From assembly GCA_011033025.1 (NCBI GenBank), contig WFMF01000652.1, forward strand, positions 1 through 64,000: a stretch of DNA of 64,000 nucleotides, read 5' to 3'. Numbering within the stretch: the first letter of the stretch is position 1; every line of letters starts with the position of its first letter. Below the pieces are notes generated by a model. That model saw nothing but the letters and a program-made list of their open reading frames with translations, was not told where the DNA came from and ran no database searches. Below, piece by piece: positions 1-12,013 of this stretch. Made by a program: the position numbers and the translations under genes. The DNA is from Beroe forskalii (lineage: Eukaryota > Ctenophora > Nuda > Beroida > Beroidae).

Positions 1-1483
1 TCTGGATACTGTGAGTTATGCTCTCAGCCGAGGCGGAGTTGCTGATCTTCTTGGAGGGTGCCCGAGACGACATGCTCTTCTTGTTTGAGCGGTGGAAGCT
101 TCCCTCGTTTTCATTGTTCTTTGTCTTGTTGAAACTGCGCCGCAGAAAATGTAGCACGGTTGAAGTAGGTGGAATTCGGGGTGTTGGCTCGATCGTTGAG
201 TTCTCTCTTTTCTCCTTGGACTTGCGTTCTGGAAGATTTGCTGGGCAACGTTTTTAAAACACTCTCAATATGGTTTTTTCTTGAAAATACAATAAATAAA
301 ATACATAATAAGAGCCAAGATAAGTCATCGATAACAACTTAAGAACTTTTAAAGGTAGGTACCTGATGATGTAAGTCTATCAATAACAGATGCCATACGC
401 TTGCTGCCATCTTTACACTTGTTTTGCTTCTGCTGCTGGATAATTTGGAAAAAGCTTACGTTTATCCTCTGTCTGTACAACACCAAACTTGGAATAGTCT
501 TGCATTGTAAGAATCATCAACGAATCACCAGTTGTAAATCCCTGAGATAGGATGTTACTCAGATTAGTATCTCTAATAGAAATGGGTTACTGTAGGAAAA
601 CAGTGAAATGTAAATGGGTTACTGTAGGTAAGCACTAAGCAGTAAAGTGATGGTTGTGGTAATCAATTGGGGTACGAACAAATATAGTTCTAGTTGGTTA
701 TATCTCTGGAGGAGGAGAGTCATTACTCCTACATCAAGCAACCTAGAAATTTAACTCCGGATGAACGGGCCAGAATAGATCAAGTCTTGTTTATGCACAC
801 CTGGATTGAAGGATCAACAAAGAGACACAATTTACCATCAATGTAAGCAGTAAAATGTGCATCTTTAGGGGCCATCCATAAAGGACATCTACAATGGGGG
901 GGGAGGAAGTCTGGTCAATGTAGACATTTGTGGACATAGGGGAGGGTTGTATGACCAAATGCAGACATCTACATTTTTTGAAATTTTGATGGATATATTG
1001 TTTTTTTCTTCACAAGGAAATTCACATATTTTTCAATTTTTTGTGAAAAATCATATGTATGGGGCAGAGGTCTTTGGACTGCAGATGTTTTGTGAACAAG
1101 GGGAGGGAGGGGGCTTAAATGGCAGAAATTTTGCAGACATACTTCATGGATGGCCGCTTATTAATCCCTCAATCACCACCAATATATGTACACAGATATG
1201 CTTAAATGAAATCCTGTCTGTGTTATTTATACCGTGTTATAAAATTTGTGCACAGATTATTTGATTACTGGAGAGTTTGAAAAAGATGCATGGATTTCCT
1301 GTTTGCATGTCAACTTTCTACAAAGATTATATTGAAATGACACAATTTTTCACATCTTTATAAAGCTGTTAATTAAGCAATCTACACAAAAATACATATC
1401 AGAAATTTTACCTGTTCTTTGAAGTTATCAGAAAACTCCTCAAGACCTGCTTTGGAAAGTAGTTCCCCAACATCCTCCACCAT
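1..1483 (-). CDS. SAM-domain protein, KIF24-like kinesin N-terminus (5' exons, partial)
   Basis: Three minus-strand exons can be read. Exon 1, 1412-1483, starts MVEDVGELLSKAGLEEF and ends at a GTAAAA donor in phase 0. Exon 2, 460-541, follows a CTCAG acceptor and reads GFTTGDSLMILTMQDYSK, with a GTAAGC donor; it could instead run to 419, adding RKLFPNYPAAEAKQ. Exon 3, from about 240 to the window edge, is open, Ser/Lys rich and basic (RSFNKTKNNENEGS, KKSMSSRAPSKKIS). Exons 1-2 make a SAM fold. The segment ILTMQDYSKFGV followed by EDK resembles the N-terminal SAM domain of kinesin KIF24 (ITMKDYSKLGV in human), where a basic disordered stretch precedes the motor. The motor would lie left of this window, so the kinesin assignment is inferred from the SAM domain alone. 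The exon 3 acceptor is uncertain (CCCAG at 241-245 or an AG about 10 bases further in). Confidence 0.5.
700..840 (+). other. Coding-like fragment in intron 1 of the SAM gene
   Basis: A plus-strand stretch reads YSYIKQPRNLTPDERARIDQ and then VLFMHTWIEGSTKRHNLPSM before a stop at about 840. Composition looks protein-like but there is no clear acceptor or start codon and I recognise no family. It could be a retroelement relic or a chance open frame. Confidence 0.2.
868..1156. repeat. Inverted-repeat element, family B (GGCCATCCATAAAGGAC ends)
   Basis: The left end GGCCATCCATAAAGGAC and right end CATGGATGGCC are inverted copies. The interior has G-rich pyrimidine/purine tracts and no coding potential. 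The same ends recur at 39473-39797, 51165-51601 and 56711-57328, so this is a dispersed MITE-like family. Confidence 0.65.
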
Positions 1484-1960
1484 AACAGCATCAACTATAG
1501 GAACAATTGCATTATCAAGACAAAAAAAGGTGTTTGACAGAAATACATGTATACATACACAGGTGTGCTCACAACATATAAAATGTTAAATCAATTCATT
1601 GGTCCTTTCAACAAATAATATCAATTAAAGGCTGATACAGAACTCAATAATATTGATATAATTAGCAACTAAATTAGAATAAAACAGCACTTATTAGCCA
1701 AATAGTCATCATAGGGGTATTTGCAGACATCTAAGCATCAATTCAATTCAGATATATAGAATAGGACAAAAATTGTTTTGGTGTGCGACATGACCATACC
1801 AAACTCAGCAACAAACATACTGAACCTTAAAAGTTCTGCACTGTAAAAGATTAATACCTCTCACTTTGAGAACTGCTGTCACGCAAGGCAGTTTGCACAG
1901 CAAGTTAGAAGGTATTACCCCATATGTGTGCATATGTATCAATCAAAGAAGAGACAGCCT
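1484..1960. other. Upstream region of SAM gene, no feature seen
   Basis: AT-rich, with no convincing exon, repeat or promoter motif. It presumably contains the 5' UTR and promoter of the minus-strand SAM-domain gene. Confidence 0.4.
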
Positions 1961-1962
1961 TG

Positions 1963-2140
1963 TCACGTTTTAGGGCACAGGGCACTACGTTAGGGCACTC
2001 AAGGGCACTACGTTAGGGCACTACGCATACGTCAGGGCACTCAAGGGCACTACGTTAGGGCACTCAAGGGCACTACACATACATCAGGGCAGTCAAGGGC
2101 ACTGCGACAGGGCACTACGTTGGGGCACTTGGGCACTCCG
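1963..2140. repeat. GGGCACTACGTTAGGGCACTC minisatellite
   Basis: Irregular tandem array built from GGGCACTACGTTA and GGGCACTCAA units, about ten repeats. A diverged relative (CTACGGCACAGGACT) lies at 12250-12320 inside an insertion in the duplicated segment. Confidence 0.7.
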
Positions 2141-2259
2141 TCGGGTTTGTGACCTATATAACTCTGGCTGAGTGTCAGTGACATCACAGATCAAATCCTC
2201 AATCTTTTTGTATCCTAAACCTAATTATTGCCAAAAGCCTAACCTGGCCTTAATCATGA

Positions 2260-3440
2260 CCCTTTCCTAAGCCCGCATAGGTGTGCGTACGCGCGCCGCG
2301 CTACCCTACGTTCTGAGGAAGCGCGCCGCGCAACGCAGACAGGGATATACGTGTTTAGCAACATGACCCTGAACTTAACAAATCCTGACCCTAAATTCTG
2401 ATCCTAACTCTAACCTTAATGTGCTTTTAAGCATTCCTAAGCCCGCATAGGTGTGTGTACGCGCGCGGCGCTTCCCTACGGAGGAAGCGCGCCGCGCAAC
2501 GCAGACAGGGGATATACGTGTGAAGCAATTTTAAGCACTAGATGCGCTTAACAATATAAATATTTTTCCGCCATCGGGGCATTCCAATGGGGCACTCTGT
2601 ACTTTAGCACTTCGTAGGATGTTACCCTACCCTCGCGCGCGCGGCGCAACGTTCCACATTTGGACGTCACTTTGCGCCTTCCGCCCGTCGATTTAGCACT
2701 GGGCTATCTATTGATGTTGCTATTGTTTTGCTAATTACCACGTATACCCCTGTTATTGTCGCGCTTCCTCTTGCTAAACACGTATATCCCTGTGTGGCTC
2801 GCGCGGCGCGTACACACACCTATGCGGGCTTAGGAACGCTTCCTCAGAACAGGAAGCGCGCGGCGCATATACACACTTGTCTGGCTTGTCAGACGTTGTC
2901 TGACCCCTTCGTCCGCCGAAATAATTGAAATAATTGACGCAAGCCACGAAGCGGCTGGCGTCAGCGCTGATTCTTGAGGGGGCGCCCGCCGAAGGCGTAG
3001 GGGTTAGAAACCGTCTGACAAAGGGGGTCAACGTCAGACAATAAACATGTACATCCCTGTTTGCGTTGCGCGCCGTAGTCAATCGTTGATTGACCCTTCC
3101 GAGCGACGCGCCGCGCACCGCTAGCTGACGCAAACCGCTGCGCGGCTTGCGTGATCAGACGTCGTCTGACAACGTTGCGCGGCGCGCGTACACCTATGTT
3201 GCAGTTGTCAAAAATCAAATAATGGTCTGCCAATAGATGGTGTCAGACCATTATTATAATGGGCCGGGGTATACGTGTTTAGCAAACCGCTTGTCAGACG
3301 TTGTCTGATTAGCACTTCAGTGAAGACGCGCGCCCGCCGAAGGCGAGCATGTATTCCTAACGCGTATGTGTGCACATTGCTAAACACGTATATGGTATAC
3401 GTATACCCCTGTTTGCGTTGCCCGAATCAATGATCAGACG
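2260..3440. repeat. GC-rich complex repeat cluster
   Basis: Islands of GCGCGCCGCGC alternate with the recurring phrases AAGCCCGCATAGGTGTG, TTAGCAAACACGTATA and CAGACGTTGTCTGA, in both orientations. Overlapping open frames on both strands (2728-3233) are by-products of the GC-rich repeats. The same phrases recur at 30780-31180, and CAGACGTTGTCTGA also near 5110; a variant lies near 39410. No gene is supported here. Confidence 0.6.
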
Positions 3441-3604
3441 ATTATCAGGTACAGCATTATAATTATATACAACCTTGACATCTGACAATGACAGTGCAGT
3501 GTGATAGTGGTCTTAATGCTTTATATCACCTTTTTGCTTTGAATGAGCATATGATTCGGCATCATGCATTCAAAAAGGGATTTTGAATATTCAGCTTTAA
3601 TTTT

Positions 3605-3853
3605 GGTAGGTCTCCCATATAAACGGGAGCCTTCATTATCTATGACAATGACGTCACTCAGAAAAATATAATTAAGCGCACCTAGCGCTTTAAGGACTAG
3701 GGTCAGGGTCAGGATTAGCGTCAATATTTGTTAGGGTTAGGGTTAGGATTAAGGTTAGGGTTTTGGTTAGGGTTATGGTTAGGTTTAGGATACAGAAAAA
3801 TTGACGTTTAGATCTGTGACGTCACTCAGAGCCGTTTATATGGGAGAGATACC
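3605..3853. repeat. Inverted-repeat element, family C (TCTCCCATATAAACGG ends)
   Basis: The ends GGTAGGTCTCCCATATAAAC and GTTTATATGGGAGAGATACC are inverted. The interior carries TGACGTCA near both ends and a degenerate TTAGGG/TTAGGA tract at 3700-3790. Further copies are at 56826-57057 (complete) and 31192-31368 (right half missing). Confidence 0.7.
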
Positions 3854-4025
3854 CTAATTTTAAAATTAAGCCAAAAGTTATGGTTGTTTCATCATTCAAC
3901 ATTGCAATAGCATCTTTCTTGCCATTGCAAATCATCACCGATCGATGATCACTTGACTTTAAGGAGGGTCAAAATGACAAAAATTCAAATTATCTTTTTA
4001 TTCATAGGCATAAACATGAATATTT

Positions 4026-4253
4026 TCACTTTTTCCCTTTCTTGGAGTCGTGGGGCGGCAGATCGGACACGAACCACATGAACACGAATATGAGTATGAA
4101 GAGGACACTGATGATGATGTAGGGCGGCTGTCGGAGGAAGGTCTTGATATCCTCCAGGTTCACGGAATCAGGGCTACGACCATCCTCGCAGCTACAGACG
4201 TGGAGTACTGCTGTCAAGGCAGTGGTGGTGATCGGGCTCCGAACAAAGGCCAT
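4026..4253 (-). CDS. Small single-pass membrane protein, 75 aa, family not recognised
   Basis: Single open exon from an ATG in good context (GCAATGG) at 4253 to TGA at 4026-4028. Residues 8-20 are mildly hydrophobic and followed by CSC, residues 45-63 are a strong transmembrane helix (IIISVLFILIFVFMWFV), and the end is short, charged and lysine rich (DSKKGKK), as in many small ER or secretory-pathway membrane proteins. An AATAAA signal on the minus strand (3997-4002) lies about 24 bases past the stop, which supports a real transcript end. An upstream in-frame ATG at 4280 would add nine residues. An extra 5' exon cannot be excluded. Function unknown. Confidence 0.5.
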   Translation of the reverse strand: MAFVRSPITTTALTAVLHVCSCEDGRSPDSVNLEDIKTFLRQPPYIIISVLFILIFVFMWFVSDLPPHDSKKGKK

Positions 4254-4329
4254 TGCATCGCATTGGTAATATACCTGCACAAGTGTTGTTGTATTGTACG
4301 CACGTGCTTTTGCAATTGAACAACTTGAA

Positions 4330-5320
4330 GTCGGGTAGGTAGCCGTACAAAACTCAATAATACGGAATTAATTCCGGAATCAAATTTGAAATCTCGACAT
4401 CGTGCGGTTCATCAATCATCATCTGAAATCTGGACAAGAAAATTTGCACGAGCGCTTAATTATTTATATCACGAATTTATAATTATATGCGGATGCCTAT
4501 ATGGAAGAATGTAAGTATTCGTAACAAATTATTCGTAAAAATTTTCATCAGCTGCCGTTTCCGCAGATTCTGAAAAAATACAAAAATCTGCAATAAAGAT
4601 TCTGAAAGATCACAGGCGTATAACACAATGCAATCACTATATGGAGCATGTATAAAGCAAGTTATGACAAAAGCTATCGTGAGCGAAGTAATTAATTTGG
4701 CGGAGAGCAAAGGTCACGAGGTGCTGAGAGATGGTCACGTGATCACATTGTACACGGCTGAATCAGACCTTGTATAGAGACGTATTGTGTTGTTGATGAA
4801 GCTGGGTTCACAGATAAACCAGGCGTATTATTGTGTGTAGGAATCTGTGATTGTGGTGGTATTGAAGGATTGTGAGCGATCTTGGCATTCTTTGCAAGTC
4901 AGTAATTAGCGAATACTGACAATTTAGCAAACGTGGCTCACCGTGGTACCTTCTAACTGCTACAACAGGACATGACAGTACAAACTACGAGCAGACCATG
5001 ACAGTACCATTTAACTATAGTGTGTTGATCATTGACTGGCAAGTTTAGCTGTGCTATCAAACATCCAATTGTCCAATAGGCGCAGCATGACATTGCTACT
5101 GAGCTTCCTTGTCAGACGTTGTCTGAGCCAGTATTTTAAATTCGGGGGTTAGACAACTAACGTCTTAGAGAAATTTATCCGTTCATCTGAAGCAGAAGAT
5201 ATACAAAATTTCTTCAAATAATAAATAGATCTTGTTACTCACACAGCAAATAAAACAAAAACCTACAAGACAAATCTACCATTACATGAGAGAAAAACAC
5301 AGATCTCATCCAAAGGACGG
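4330..5320. other. Intergenic region, nothing coding seen
   Basis: AT-rich spacer between the small membrane-protein gene and the 3' end of the SerRS gene. It has a stray CAGACGTTGTCTGA repeat phrase at about 5113 and no exon that I can support. Confidence 0.5.
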
Positions 5321-5322
5321 CT

Positions 5323-8300
5323 TTACTTCCCCTTCTTCTTCTTGATTTCGTCAATAGGAGCGGGGTTCACGAAGGGAATAAAGGTCCTGTACTTGGGTGG
5401 CATGTACATCTGCAGTGGCTCAGGAACGTTGATGCCGTCCTGAAGGTAAGGGCACACTTGGTTAAATATACATATTTAGTCAGACATAAAACCCGGTTGC
5501 TAGAGGCGGTTACGCCCATAACGATTCCGCCCAAATAATGTCCGAGAAGGAATATGATTATAGATTCATTTCGTGGACCGAAAACTAAATGAATTACTGT
5601 GTATTGCTAAGTTGGAAGACTTTAGCATTTCAAAACCTACAGATTCATGTACTCCGATTTACGAAGTAGTAAGGGATCGTTCACATTACGTAATCAATTT
5701 TTGGCCATTTTCAACCCCCCTCCCTCCCCCTCGTAATCAAACGTAATCAAAGCTCAACCCCCTCTCTTGAGGAGAATATTACGTAATCATGACTTAACCC
5801 CTCCCCCCCCCACCTTTTTAAGTAGAAAATGAAGAAGATGGACAGTGTAAACTTGTTAATACTTTAAAATTGATTATGTTTCAACTTTGGAAAAATTATG
5901 AAAATATTGAGGTAAGTTTTTAAAAATGGTGCTGAAAAATGGTGCTTTTGAGTTGATTTTCTGAAAATTTTGCTTAAAATACCGAGAATTTGTGGCAAAA
6001 ATCGTGTCAAAAATTGTAAATTTTGATTACGTAATCAACCACCAAACCCCCTCCCCGTAATTAAAGGTAATCATTTGAAAACTCCCCCTCCCCCTTGGTG
6101 ATTACGTAATATGTGAACGATCCCTAAAGCGTTACACACCCACCTCGGTTTGGTGGGTCTCCAGCAGACAGCAGATGACCCGGGTGGTGGCGCACATGGT
6201 CCCGTTCAACATGTGCACAAACTGCACGCCCTCGCCCATCTTCTTAGTCTGCCCGTACCTGATCTTCAGCCTGAAATATTGTGTGTTCAGTGGAAACTGG
6301 AATTAGAGAAACGATTGAGATGAAGTCAAAATGGGACTTTCATGCTCTAATATTGCAGGGTTAGATATCTGTTTATTTTTATCTGTATCCGTACCCCCAA
6401 AGGCCAAATCCCTAATCTTCAATTTCCGTGCCGTCTCTTACCGTCGGCTTTGGTAGTCAGTACAGTTGGAGGTGCTGACCAGCTCCCTAAAGGACTTGGA
6501 ACCAGGGAACCAAGCCTCCAGATCCAGCTTCTTGCTCGCAGCCAGGTTCAATTCACCGCTGTAGGGTAAAAGTTGGTAGGGAAGACTAGGAACCAGCTTC
6601 AATTGAGTGTTTAATGGCGATTATCAAGTCTAATACAATTGACAAAATACAAAATAAGTTCACCCAAATCTAAACTAGATAATTCTCAATTAATCCAATT
6701 GCACCAAGAATCAAACCAACCTGACGATATTGACGATCTGGTACGCCAGACCGAGGGATTTGCAGAACTGTTCAGCGTTCCCTATCATCTCGTCCATCAT
6801 CTCCCAGCTGGTTTCAGGGCTGGTGATGCAGAACTGCTCCACCTTCTCGAACTGGTGCACTCGGAAGATGCCGCGTGTGTCTCGGCCGTGCGACCCCACC
6901 TGATAGTTCATTGGATAACAAACCTTGTTCGATTCGGGCATTTCTAAATGGTTGAATCAACCAGAAGTAAAGAGAAAATAACACAATGCGGTATTAGGAA
7001 TCTCTAATCTCTATTTAATGCTACATTTAGCTGGAAGAGGAATGGCCGGTTAAATATGATTCGATTAATGTCCATTAGGCCATGAAAGGCTCGCTAAACA
7101 GATGTCAAATGCCAATAAGGTATAAAACTACGGACCTCTTGTCTGAAACAGGAGGACACTCCACAGTAGCGTTTGGGGAGCTCCTTTTCAGAGAGCCACT
7201 CGTTCATGTGGAATGCAGCTATAGGTTGCTCGCTGGTGGCAATCAGGTACTTCTCTTCTACCTCTGAAATATTGAGTAAGGAGTCTGATTCATAATTACA
7301 CTTAATTATCAAACGCGGTCGCTATCAAAAACAATCCATTATCAAATGAAATTGTCAAGAGTATAATTGATAATTGATGTCAAGATTAAAATGTCAAGAT
7401 TAAATTGATGCCAAGAGTAGAACTTTTTCACTCTTGGTAGATAAGATAAACAAATGCACGACGAAATATACATATTGCTCATAAAACGCATCCAATTCGC
7501 TCATAACTTAACAATCCTGAGAGCCTTGCTCACCTCGGAGTCCTTCTCGTCCTCACTGCGTTTACCAACCACTTTATACAACTCGTCATCAAATTGGGTG
7601 AGCTGGGCAACCTAAGGAGAGAGGGTAATCAGAGATACAATAAACTAATATCAACCGCGAAACGTAGCGCACCAGACAGAGAGAACTAATTAAGCCGTCG
7701 GATTCTTCATCAATTTAAATAAGTTGAAAGTGATTTCGACCAGCCCTGACCTGGTTCATGGCATCCTTCTTCATGAAGAAAGGTGTTTGGAGAGGAGTGA
7801 AGTCCTTGTCGGCCAGGAGGCTGGTAGCATAGTGGATCAGGGCCAGGTTCAGGTAAACACCAGGTCCAGTCAGGAAGTAACCCCGGCTTCCTGAACACAC
7901 ATCAATATAGCATGTTCACTGATGCCTCATGTCACTTCATATAACACGATGAAGTAGAATGTTTCACATTTGTTGGGAGCAATATGTCACGTTATGTCAT
8001 TGCTAATGATTGATGCGATATCTATATTATATGGAGTCAAGATAAAAGCCTAAATATGGCTTCAAGATAGATCTTTAATGATACCTGCAACAGTAGCTCC
8101 TCTTTCGAGATCAGCTCCGCCTATCATGTGAATCAGGTCAACATGGGAGTACTTCCGAGTGACCTGACAAGACATTTTACACGGTCATACTATTATATAC
8201 GGGTACGTTTTGGACAGCGACACTCCGGAATTTCAGTCACCTCGTTTGCTTAATATCAGAAATCCATGAACACATGCAAGGATAGCATTCCGGATTTATT

Positions 8301-10932
8301 TTGTGAAATTACATGCGCTACCATGCATGTTACTCTAACATTCCCCCTACCTCGGTGTCTCCCACGGTTCGCACGACCTCGTTGTTGTCCTCGTCGTCGT
8401 GTATCACGACACTGGGGTGCAGCAAGTTGCCGATCTGTCGGAGAAAGTGGAGGCGCTCCTCCTCTAACTTAGTGAGCTGCTCCGCGTCAGCCTTCTTACA
8501 GTTGTCTATCTGAGGAGAGGGGGATGGTGAGAAAAAGGGTGCAAAACGTTTTTTATTACTGAGCTCAGTGGTATGTGAGCAGATGGCAGAGGTTGTGCAA
8601 AATAGTAACGAATTCAGAGTCTTGCTTGATAGGAGTTGTACGCATGAATGCCATAAATATCTAAATATTATGCCATGTAGTACATGACGTAGTAATGTAT
8701 AGGAATGTATAGAGTGTATGTACAGTAAGTGTACTGAATATCGTATAGAATTATAATTAATAAAAAGACGTGTCTTGAAGAGGGCGAAGCGTCTACTGTG
8801 TCAAATGTTAAGTTCAGTCGTTGCAAGCAATATAAGAATGGTCTGTATGTTACTAATCGAGATAAACAATACAGTTTTCTGATTTTCAACCATTCGCTTC
8901 TGTTATCATTCGGCACTCAAAAGTGCACCCTGAAGCGATTGATCGACAGTAATACGTACGTCAGTAGTTCAAGCTGTGCGCTAGGCTAGGCTGATAGATA
9001 GAAAGTACTGCGCGTCAACAATCACATGCAAAGTTTCGCGGCGTACGCGATGCAACATCTAAAATTGTGACCGCAAGATCAGACATGTTCCAGCCATTAT
9101 TCATATCTGTGCTACACATATCAGGCATCACTGAAAGACGAAAATTTTGCTTGATGAATCAATAAAAACACATCCCGCAATCGTAACACAGAGCCAAAAA
9201 AGCAAATTTGCCTGTAATTGCCATAATTTCGGTCTTTAATCATATGCTTTGGCTAAATAGGGGTTCTGACTCCTAGCCCGGAAATTGAGTAGATTTGGAC
9301 TGCCAATTTTCGTCTCAAAAACGGCAGCACGTTCTGTTAGTTGTTACAGAACTGTCACACAGAAGTGCCTGTTGGCACGTAATATCGTAGTTTGGTGAAC
9401 AGTGTCAACAAAACGTCTGACATACAGTCACTGTGTAAAAAAGTGATTATGCTCTTTCGACACTTTTTATTGCAATTCTGCTCCGACAATTTTGCTCGAA
9501 CATCTAGTTGTGACCAAAGGTCATCTGATAACGTAATAATGTCATACCTTATTGGCCTTTATTGAGCCGGCCTTTTTTTAACCGGCCTATAGACCAAAAA
9601 ATCGAATCATTTTTGTAGTGGTTGTAAAATCAAGGAGTCTAAGCTCTAAATGACTAAACCTCATTTTTTTCACTCAATAAACTGCGTCAATCCAGGTCTA
9701 ATGCGATGATTTAGGTCATTATCGTGTTATATAATGACGTTCCAGTGAATTCAACACTGTATAAGCCAAGTTTCATTTGACCTTACTTAACTGGTCTTTA
9801 AATTGACGGCTTTTTTTGACCGGCCCTTTGGACAAAATCTCGACTTCGTTTTTTTTTTTCTTATGGGCTGATTAAATTAAGGCCAATTAGGTATGCGATT
9901 AGAATATTAACGGTAGAGCGTTGTTCCATTTTTGTTCACGGAGTGTTGAAAAGCTTCGCCAGATTTGCAGTGATAATTCCACACCCAAGTGTGCATTTAC
10001 CGTATAGAAGTTAAAAACCTATTTCAGTGCTGATAGCTTTGAGTTGCTTTATGCTAAACTTATCCATTGATTCAGCAGTCATTTCCCTGCAGGGGTAAAG
10101 ATAAAGTTAAATATCAATTTGCCCAAGCTCTAACTTTAAGAAAAAGTGTCCTGGGACCAGGACTTTATTACTCTTTTACGCAGAGTTTCATAACATGAAG
10201 AAAAACGGTCATCAACTATAATCATTTCCAGAATGTTCTGTTTGACATCTTCTGAGAGTTCATCAGAATCATTTTCTGGTTGGGGTGCTTTAGCTTTCAT
10301 TTGCTTGCCAATTGCTTTACTCGCAAGGTTCCTCAGTTTGTTGTACTGGTCACAGTGATACGATATCTGATTCGAAAACAGTGCATTCAATAATCTCTAC
10401 ATCAAACAGCAACTAACTTGTGAGAATATTGCAGAATTCAAAATTTTAGTTTAGGATTGATCTTGCTGGATGGAAAATTCCCATTTCAATACTTTAATAG
10501 ATCAATTGAATAAAAATAAACATGGAGCTTTCTGAATTGCCACCAAAACAGAAATACAATAAGCACAAATCAATATCTATCTCGAAAGGATAGAAAAAAG
10601 GGTAAAAGGTAAAGTAGAAAAAGTAAAAAAAGCCAAGTGTGGTTTTTTCCTGAGTTTTTCTTGAGAGAAAAATGTTTCCTATCTCTAAAAGTTTACTTGA
10701 ACCTTTCAATTGGCTCTTTTTACCATTCTTTTCAAGTGTTGCTCTTGACCAATGAGCACATATGGCAGTCAAAGTTGAACAAAACCAACAGACACACCTC
10801 TCTCCATTTACGATCTACTTCAACAACTTGGTCCACAAGTTTAACATCTTTGTATCGCTTTTTCTGGGATTCTCTCAGCTCGTCTGGATTTCCACCCTTC
10901 TCTTTTCGGAACAGCTGCAAGTCTAATACCAT
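5323..10932 (-). CDS. SARS1: Cytosolic seryl-tRNA synthetase, 12 exons, 485 aa
   Basis: Charges tRNA-Ser and tRNA-Sec with serine in the cytosol. Exons on the minus strand: 10798-10932, 10230-10366, 10023-10086, 8351-8509, 8085-8163, 7751-7890, 7534-7611, 7136-7261, 6721-6899, 6442-6558, 6144-6270, 5323-5439; all phases join. Exons 1-4 give the N-terminal tRNA-binding coiled coil ([14 protein letters not shown] start). Exon 6 carries class II motif 1 (TPFFMKK), exons 8-9 [10 protein letters not shown] and motif 2 ([13 protein letters not shown]), exon 11 the motif 3 region ([18 protein letters not shown]). The C-terminus is lysine rich but about 30 residues shorter than human. Exon 8 uses the second AG of a CAGAG acceptor. 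The donors of exons 2 and 3 are non-canonical in this copy (GG and AT), but are normal GTAAGT in the duplicate at 18977-19877. Confidence 0.93.
5673..6124. repeat. Inverted-repeat element, family A (GGGATCGTTCACAT ends, TAA duplication)
   Basis: The left end GGGATCGTTCACATTACGTA and the right end TACGTAATATGTGAACGATCCC are inverted copies flanked by TAA on both sides, consistent with a short target duplication. It is non-coding, with C-rich and G-rich blocks, and sits in the last SerRS intron. Relatives are at 35360-35471 and 62322-62778. Confidence 0.75.
8510..9054. other. SerRS intron 3, unique part
   Basis: Lies between SerRS exon 4 and the start of the duplicated segment. AT-rich, with no exon or repeat that I can support; open frames on both strands here are short and overlap each other. 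Confidence 0.4.
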
Positions 10933-12013
10933 AGTGCGAACCTGAGTGAAAACATGGTAAAAATTGAACATTGATCATAATATGATTGCATCAAAACGTG
11001 CCAAACAATGCTTCATATCACAGCAGACTTTAGACAATGTCATTGTAATCCTTAATCAACTTATCCCAATATCCCATCCATAAGAAAATGGGAATTGCAG
11101 GTAACGAATATGATAAGCAATTATGCTTGTATATCAAATCAAATCCAAAAAGAGTAATGAATTTTAAAACGTTTACAACTCACTGTCAATAATCTTGGAG
11201 TAGCTCGTAAGACCTGTTGAACTAATGAGGCCACACCTATTACATAAGATTGTCATTAAATTGACTTTGACCCAGATTAACCAATTTAAACCCTCCAAAA
11301 ATTAACCCTCAATAGTCAATTTGTCATTTCCACAGGGGAGGTTTGAGGGCTTAACCAAAAATGGTACTTGCATTTTAAAGAAGCACCAAAATTTGACATT
11401 GAAATGGTACAACTTGAGAGTATCAAGCCCTTTCCGGCCTTTTTCAGTAAAAGTCCCAACCATTTGAGAAAAGTGCCAAAATTTATAAACAAATATGATG
11501 CTACAAAATAATAAAAGTATGACAGATGAGAACAAAAAAATTTTGCCAACAATTTTTCACTGCTTTACTTGTTATTACACTGTAGGGAGGTCGAATTACT
11601 GTGGGGGGAACTTCAAAATCACTGATTTCTTTCTTTATATCCAAGAAAATTGAGGTGGTTAGAGCCCCCGGCCCCATTGTAAACATTGATATTTAAATAA
11701 AGGGAATTTTAACCCAAAAAACCTAGCCCAAGAATCAGAAAAAAAACATGGTGGTCTTTTATTTTGGTTCATATTGTCATTCTTTTAGAAATTTGAAGAA
11801 AATGATTGATTTGGTAGCCTCAGAACATGAAAAAAGAACATTAACAAATGGTAAATATTTCAATTATCTGCGTCATCGAGTAATTGATATTTGATTGAAT
11901 GAACCCAAACAACATGTTTGTACTTCCATTTTGAAATATGACAAAAATGCTAATATAATATTAGTAGGTATATCTACTACTAAATGGAGGATGGATCTAC
12001 AAGAGATCCAATC

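Noticed and set aside
18-257. 79-codon plus-strand frame
   Set aside because: Antisense of the minus-strand exon of the SAM gene, which has the more protein-like composition and links in phase to upstream exons.
6639-6947. 102-codon plus-strand frame
   Set aside because: Shadow of SerRS exon 9 on the other strand.
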